A DNA stretch of 64,000 nt, taken from contig NZ_CP024923.1 of the NCBI RefSeq assembly GCF_002796605.1, positions 744,001-808,000 of the forward strand, read 5' to 3'. The notes under the pieces are model-generated. The model was not told where the DNA came from. It did no database searches and worked only from the letters and a program-made list of their open reading frames with translations. A program made the position numbers and the translations under genes. Below, in pieces: positions 62,544 to 64,000 of the stretch; positions within the stretch are counted from its first letter, which is position 1, and the number at the start of each line of letters is the position of its first letter. This stretch comes from Sphingomonas psychrotolerans. GTDB lineage: Bacteria; Pseudomonadota; Alphaproteobacteria; Sphingomonadales; Sphingomonadaceae.

Positions 62544-62912
62544 GTCTGAGCCCTTCGTCAACAGCAAAAAGAGTCATATCAGTCGAGCGATTCACTGTTA
62601 CTTGCGCGCTTCACTCGCACAATGCTGCTCCGCGGACGATCCGTGGAGTGAGGACGCAATTAAAAATCGTAAGGATCTTCCGTGCAACCGTGGAGCCATG
62701 CTCGCGGTGATCGTAGCCCCCAGTTTCTCGCAAAGGCTGACGTTCCCGGGAAGGCTGACGTTCCCGGGTTTGCTCGTGACATGGAGGCAACGACAAGACT
62801 TGGGCCGTTAGCTGAACTGGCGGCTTTAAGGCCAGGTTCGCGATATCTGCCGCGCGTCAAGTCGCGGACGAGGGCACGCCATGCCGTCACTAGCGATGAA
62901 GCATGAGGCAAC
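62544..62912. other. End of right repeat arm, no supported gene
   Basis: The end of the long repeat arm, followed by about 100 bases to the cytochrome b561 stop. An 18-base unit (AAGGCTGACGTTCCCGGG) is present twice in tandem at about 62734-62769 but once in the left arm. Nothing coding is supported. Confidence 0.45.
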
Positions 62913-63461
62913 TCAGAGCATTCTTGCCGCGATAAGGTTGTCGCGCCGGACGAACTGATGCCAGAGCGCCGCGATAACGTGCAGGGCAACGAGCGCGATG
63001 ACCGCCCAAGAGCTGTAGTGGTGGATATACCAAGCCAGCGCACGACCCGTTTCATCGTCTACCGGCGGCGTGAACAATTTGGGGATATGAATGACGCCGA
63101 GGATATCCATTGGCCCGTCCATCCACACCCAGATGACGTAGCCGCTGACCGGCATCGTGACGAGCAGCACGTAGAGCAGCCCATGCACCATGGCAGTGCC
63201 AGGGCTTTGCCAGCGAGGACGCGCATGCAGGCTCGGCGGTGCGCCATATCCGACCCGCCAAAGCACGCGCAAAAGCACCAGGCCGAAAATGACGATACCG
63301 AGCTGATAGTGGCCGCGGATCAGCCGGAAGCTCTCGGTTCGTTCGGTTTCCCATTCGGCCGCCCAACCCAGATAGATCTGGATCGGAATCGCGGCGGCAA
63401 TCGTCCAGTGGAGAACGCGTGCCGGCAGCGCGAAACGCTGCGGCGCTTCGCAAGCCGTCAT
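62913..63461 (-). CDS. Cytochrome b561
   Basis: 182 residues with four transmembrane helices and the haem-b ligands of the cytochrome b561/CybB family: His in LPARVLHWTIAAAIPIQIYL, His in LIRGHYQLGIVIFGLVLLRV, and two more in TGRALAWYIHHYSSW and VIALVALHVIAALWHQFV. It carries electrons across the inner membrane, for example from ubiquinol to a periplasmic partner. It follows the intradiol dioxygenase with a 4-base ATGA overlap (63458-63461), so both are co-translated. Confidence 0.9.
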   Translation of the reverse strand: MTACEAPQRFALPARVLHWTIAAAIPIQIYLGWAAEWETERTESFRLIRGHYQLGIVIFGLVLLRVLWRVGYGAPPSLHARPRWQSPGTAMVHGLLYVLLVTMPVSGYVIWVWMDGPMDILGVIHIPKLFTPPVDDETGRALAWYIHHYSSWAVIALVALHVIAALWHQFVRRDNLIAARML

Positions 63462-64000
63462 CGATCGGGGTGATGTTCGAGGCGGATGTCGCGGACGGCG
63501 ATGAGCGTATTGTCCGCCCGACGCCGGAGCCGGACGATCCCGCTGCCACCGCGCAACTCCTGCGCCGCGCGATACGCGGGCGTCACCCCGAACTCGCCAT
63601 CGAATACGACGTCGTCGATGTAATAGGGCCGGCGACCGGGCTCGCCGATGAACAGGTGGATGTGCGCCGGCAGCGCCCGATCCGGATAAGGCGCGGGTTT
63701 GATCGTCGGAAATTCATAATGGCCGTCGGACCCCGTCTTCACCCAGCCTCGCAGCCGGCCGTGCCGGCGGCTCCACTGCGTCAGATTGCTTCCGTTCGCG
63801 TACAGCCCGGCGGCGTTGGTCTGATGGGCATAGATTATGACCCCCGATGCCGGTCGCGAGCCATCCGCGTTGCGAACCTGACCGGACAGAAGCAGCCGCT
63901 GTCCGGGCTCCGCCGGCCCGGCAAGGGGCCATACCGGACCTAGCGTCAGGGGTGGCCGTTCACCGACGGCTTCGCAGCCCTCGCAGTCATAAAGGTCCGG
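63458..64000 (-). CDS. Intradiol ring-cleavage dioxygenase family protein, partial
   Basis: The frame is open from the window edge to the stop at 63458, giving the C-terminal 180 residues. It has the protocatechuate/catechol 1,2-type beta-sandwich: LTLGPVWPLAGPAEPGQRLL, LSGQVRNADGSRPASGVIIY, AHQTNAAGLYANGSNLTQWS, and the iron-site segment HGRLRGWVKTGSDGHYEFPT with Tyr, then ALPAHIHLFIGEPGRRPYYI with His. The Tyr/His ligand pattern of the family (Y, Y, H, H) is at least partly present. Together with cytochrome b561 it may be an extracytoplasmic aromatic or quinol-linked oxygenase; the N-terminus (with any signal peptide) is outside the window. Confidence 0.8.
   Translation of the reverse strand, partial: PDLYDCEGCEAVGERPPLTLGPVWPLAGPAEPGQRLLLSGQVRNADGSRPASGVIIYAHQTNAAGLYANGSNLTQWSRRHGRLRGWVKTGSDGHYEFPTIKPAPYPDRALPAHIHLFIGEPGRRPYYIDDVVFDGEFGVTPAYRAAQELRGGSGIVRLRRRADNTLIAVRDIRLEHHPDR

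Larger units (their letters stand above)
61972..62805. repeat. Right long inverted repeat (about 830 bp)
   Basis: Diverged reverse complement of 42324-43138. It contains the second DUF1488-like gene, copy 4 of the 115-bp repeat and a tail ending near CTTGGGCCGTT. Differs from the left arm by several indels, including an extra 18-base tandem unit at 62734-62769. Confidence 0.85.

Noticed and set aside
1..64000. tRNA, rRNA and riboswitch candidates
   Set aside because: No cloverleaf with conserved T-loop, no rRNA segment and no recognisable riboswitch core was found by eye; a covariance-model search would be decisive.

Overview
The window is GC-rich, densely packed alphaproteobacterial DNA. 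The gene families point to a sphingomonad (Sphingomonadaceae): TonB receptors, a MucR/Ros regulator, a cyanide-insensitive-type CydAB oxidase, SIMPL and AI-2E proteins, and a sphingomonad-type ICE/plasmid core of toprim primase, ParB and DUF736. I infer this from family content, not from a marker gene. No rRNA, tRNA or CRISPR array was seen.

Left part (1-15 kb). On the minus strand, five genes (GNAT-like acyltransferase, E1-like ThiF adenylyltransferase, polytopic membrane protein, YghO-like GNAT, Acg-like nitroreductase running off the edge) are joined by four successive 4-base start/stop overlaps. This is the best candidate for an undescribed pathway. Next come a relic integrase tail and a minus-strand export/uptake operon: a frameshifted TonB receptor, two DUF3526-type ABC-2 permeases and their ATPase. 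Then follow an alpha/beta hydrolase that has lost its nucleophile region, a HAD phosphatase, a fatty acid desaturase and a plus-strand AI-2E-family permease.

Middle (15-42 kb). An AlpA-like regulator with three 10-bp iterons, an AraC fragment and several decayed genes surround a DJ-1/PfpI protein. CydA, CydB and a DUF2474 small subunit form an operon. An Rrf2 regulator leads a thioredoxin-reductase-like gene and a frameshifted methyltransferase. A porin, a two-component pair and a SIMPL protein follow, then two poorly known genes, a 978-aa hybrid kinase, and an OYE/SRPBCC/NmrA operon divergent from its LysR regulator. An AbiE-type toxin-antitoxin pair abuts a DUF6438 lipoprotein. A nitrilase lies next to a truncated LysR, and a CHASE4-like GGDEF cyclase ends against an IS5 scrap.

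Right part (42.3-62.8 kb) looks like an accessory island bounded by two inverted copies of about 830 bp, each carrying the same small DUF1488-like gene. Inside are a MucR regulator, an AT-richer 748-aa possible MACPF/pore-forming protein, relics of an efflux protein and of ICE core genes (including a ParB::DUF736 deletion joint), a toprim primase, an AbrB-VapC module, a secreted HExxH protein, a MITE-like element and a 2,960-residue autotransporter with a perfect-period 606-bp tandem duplication. A roughly 115-bp repeat occurs four times in and at the edge of this island.

The right edge holds cytochrome b561 coupled by a 4-base overlap to an intradiol dioxygenase that runs off the window. Several genes are frameshifted or internally deleted, so both real decay and sequencing error must be considered.
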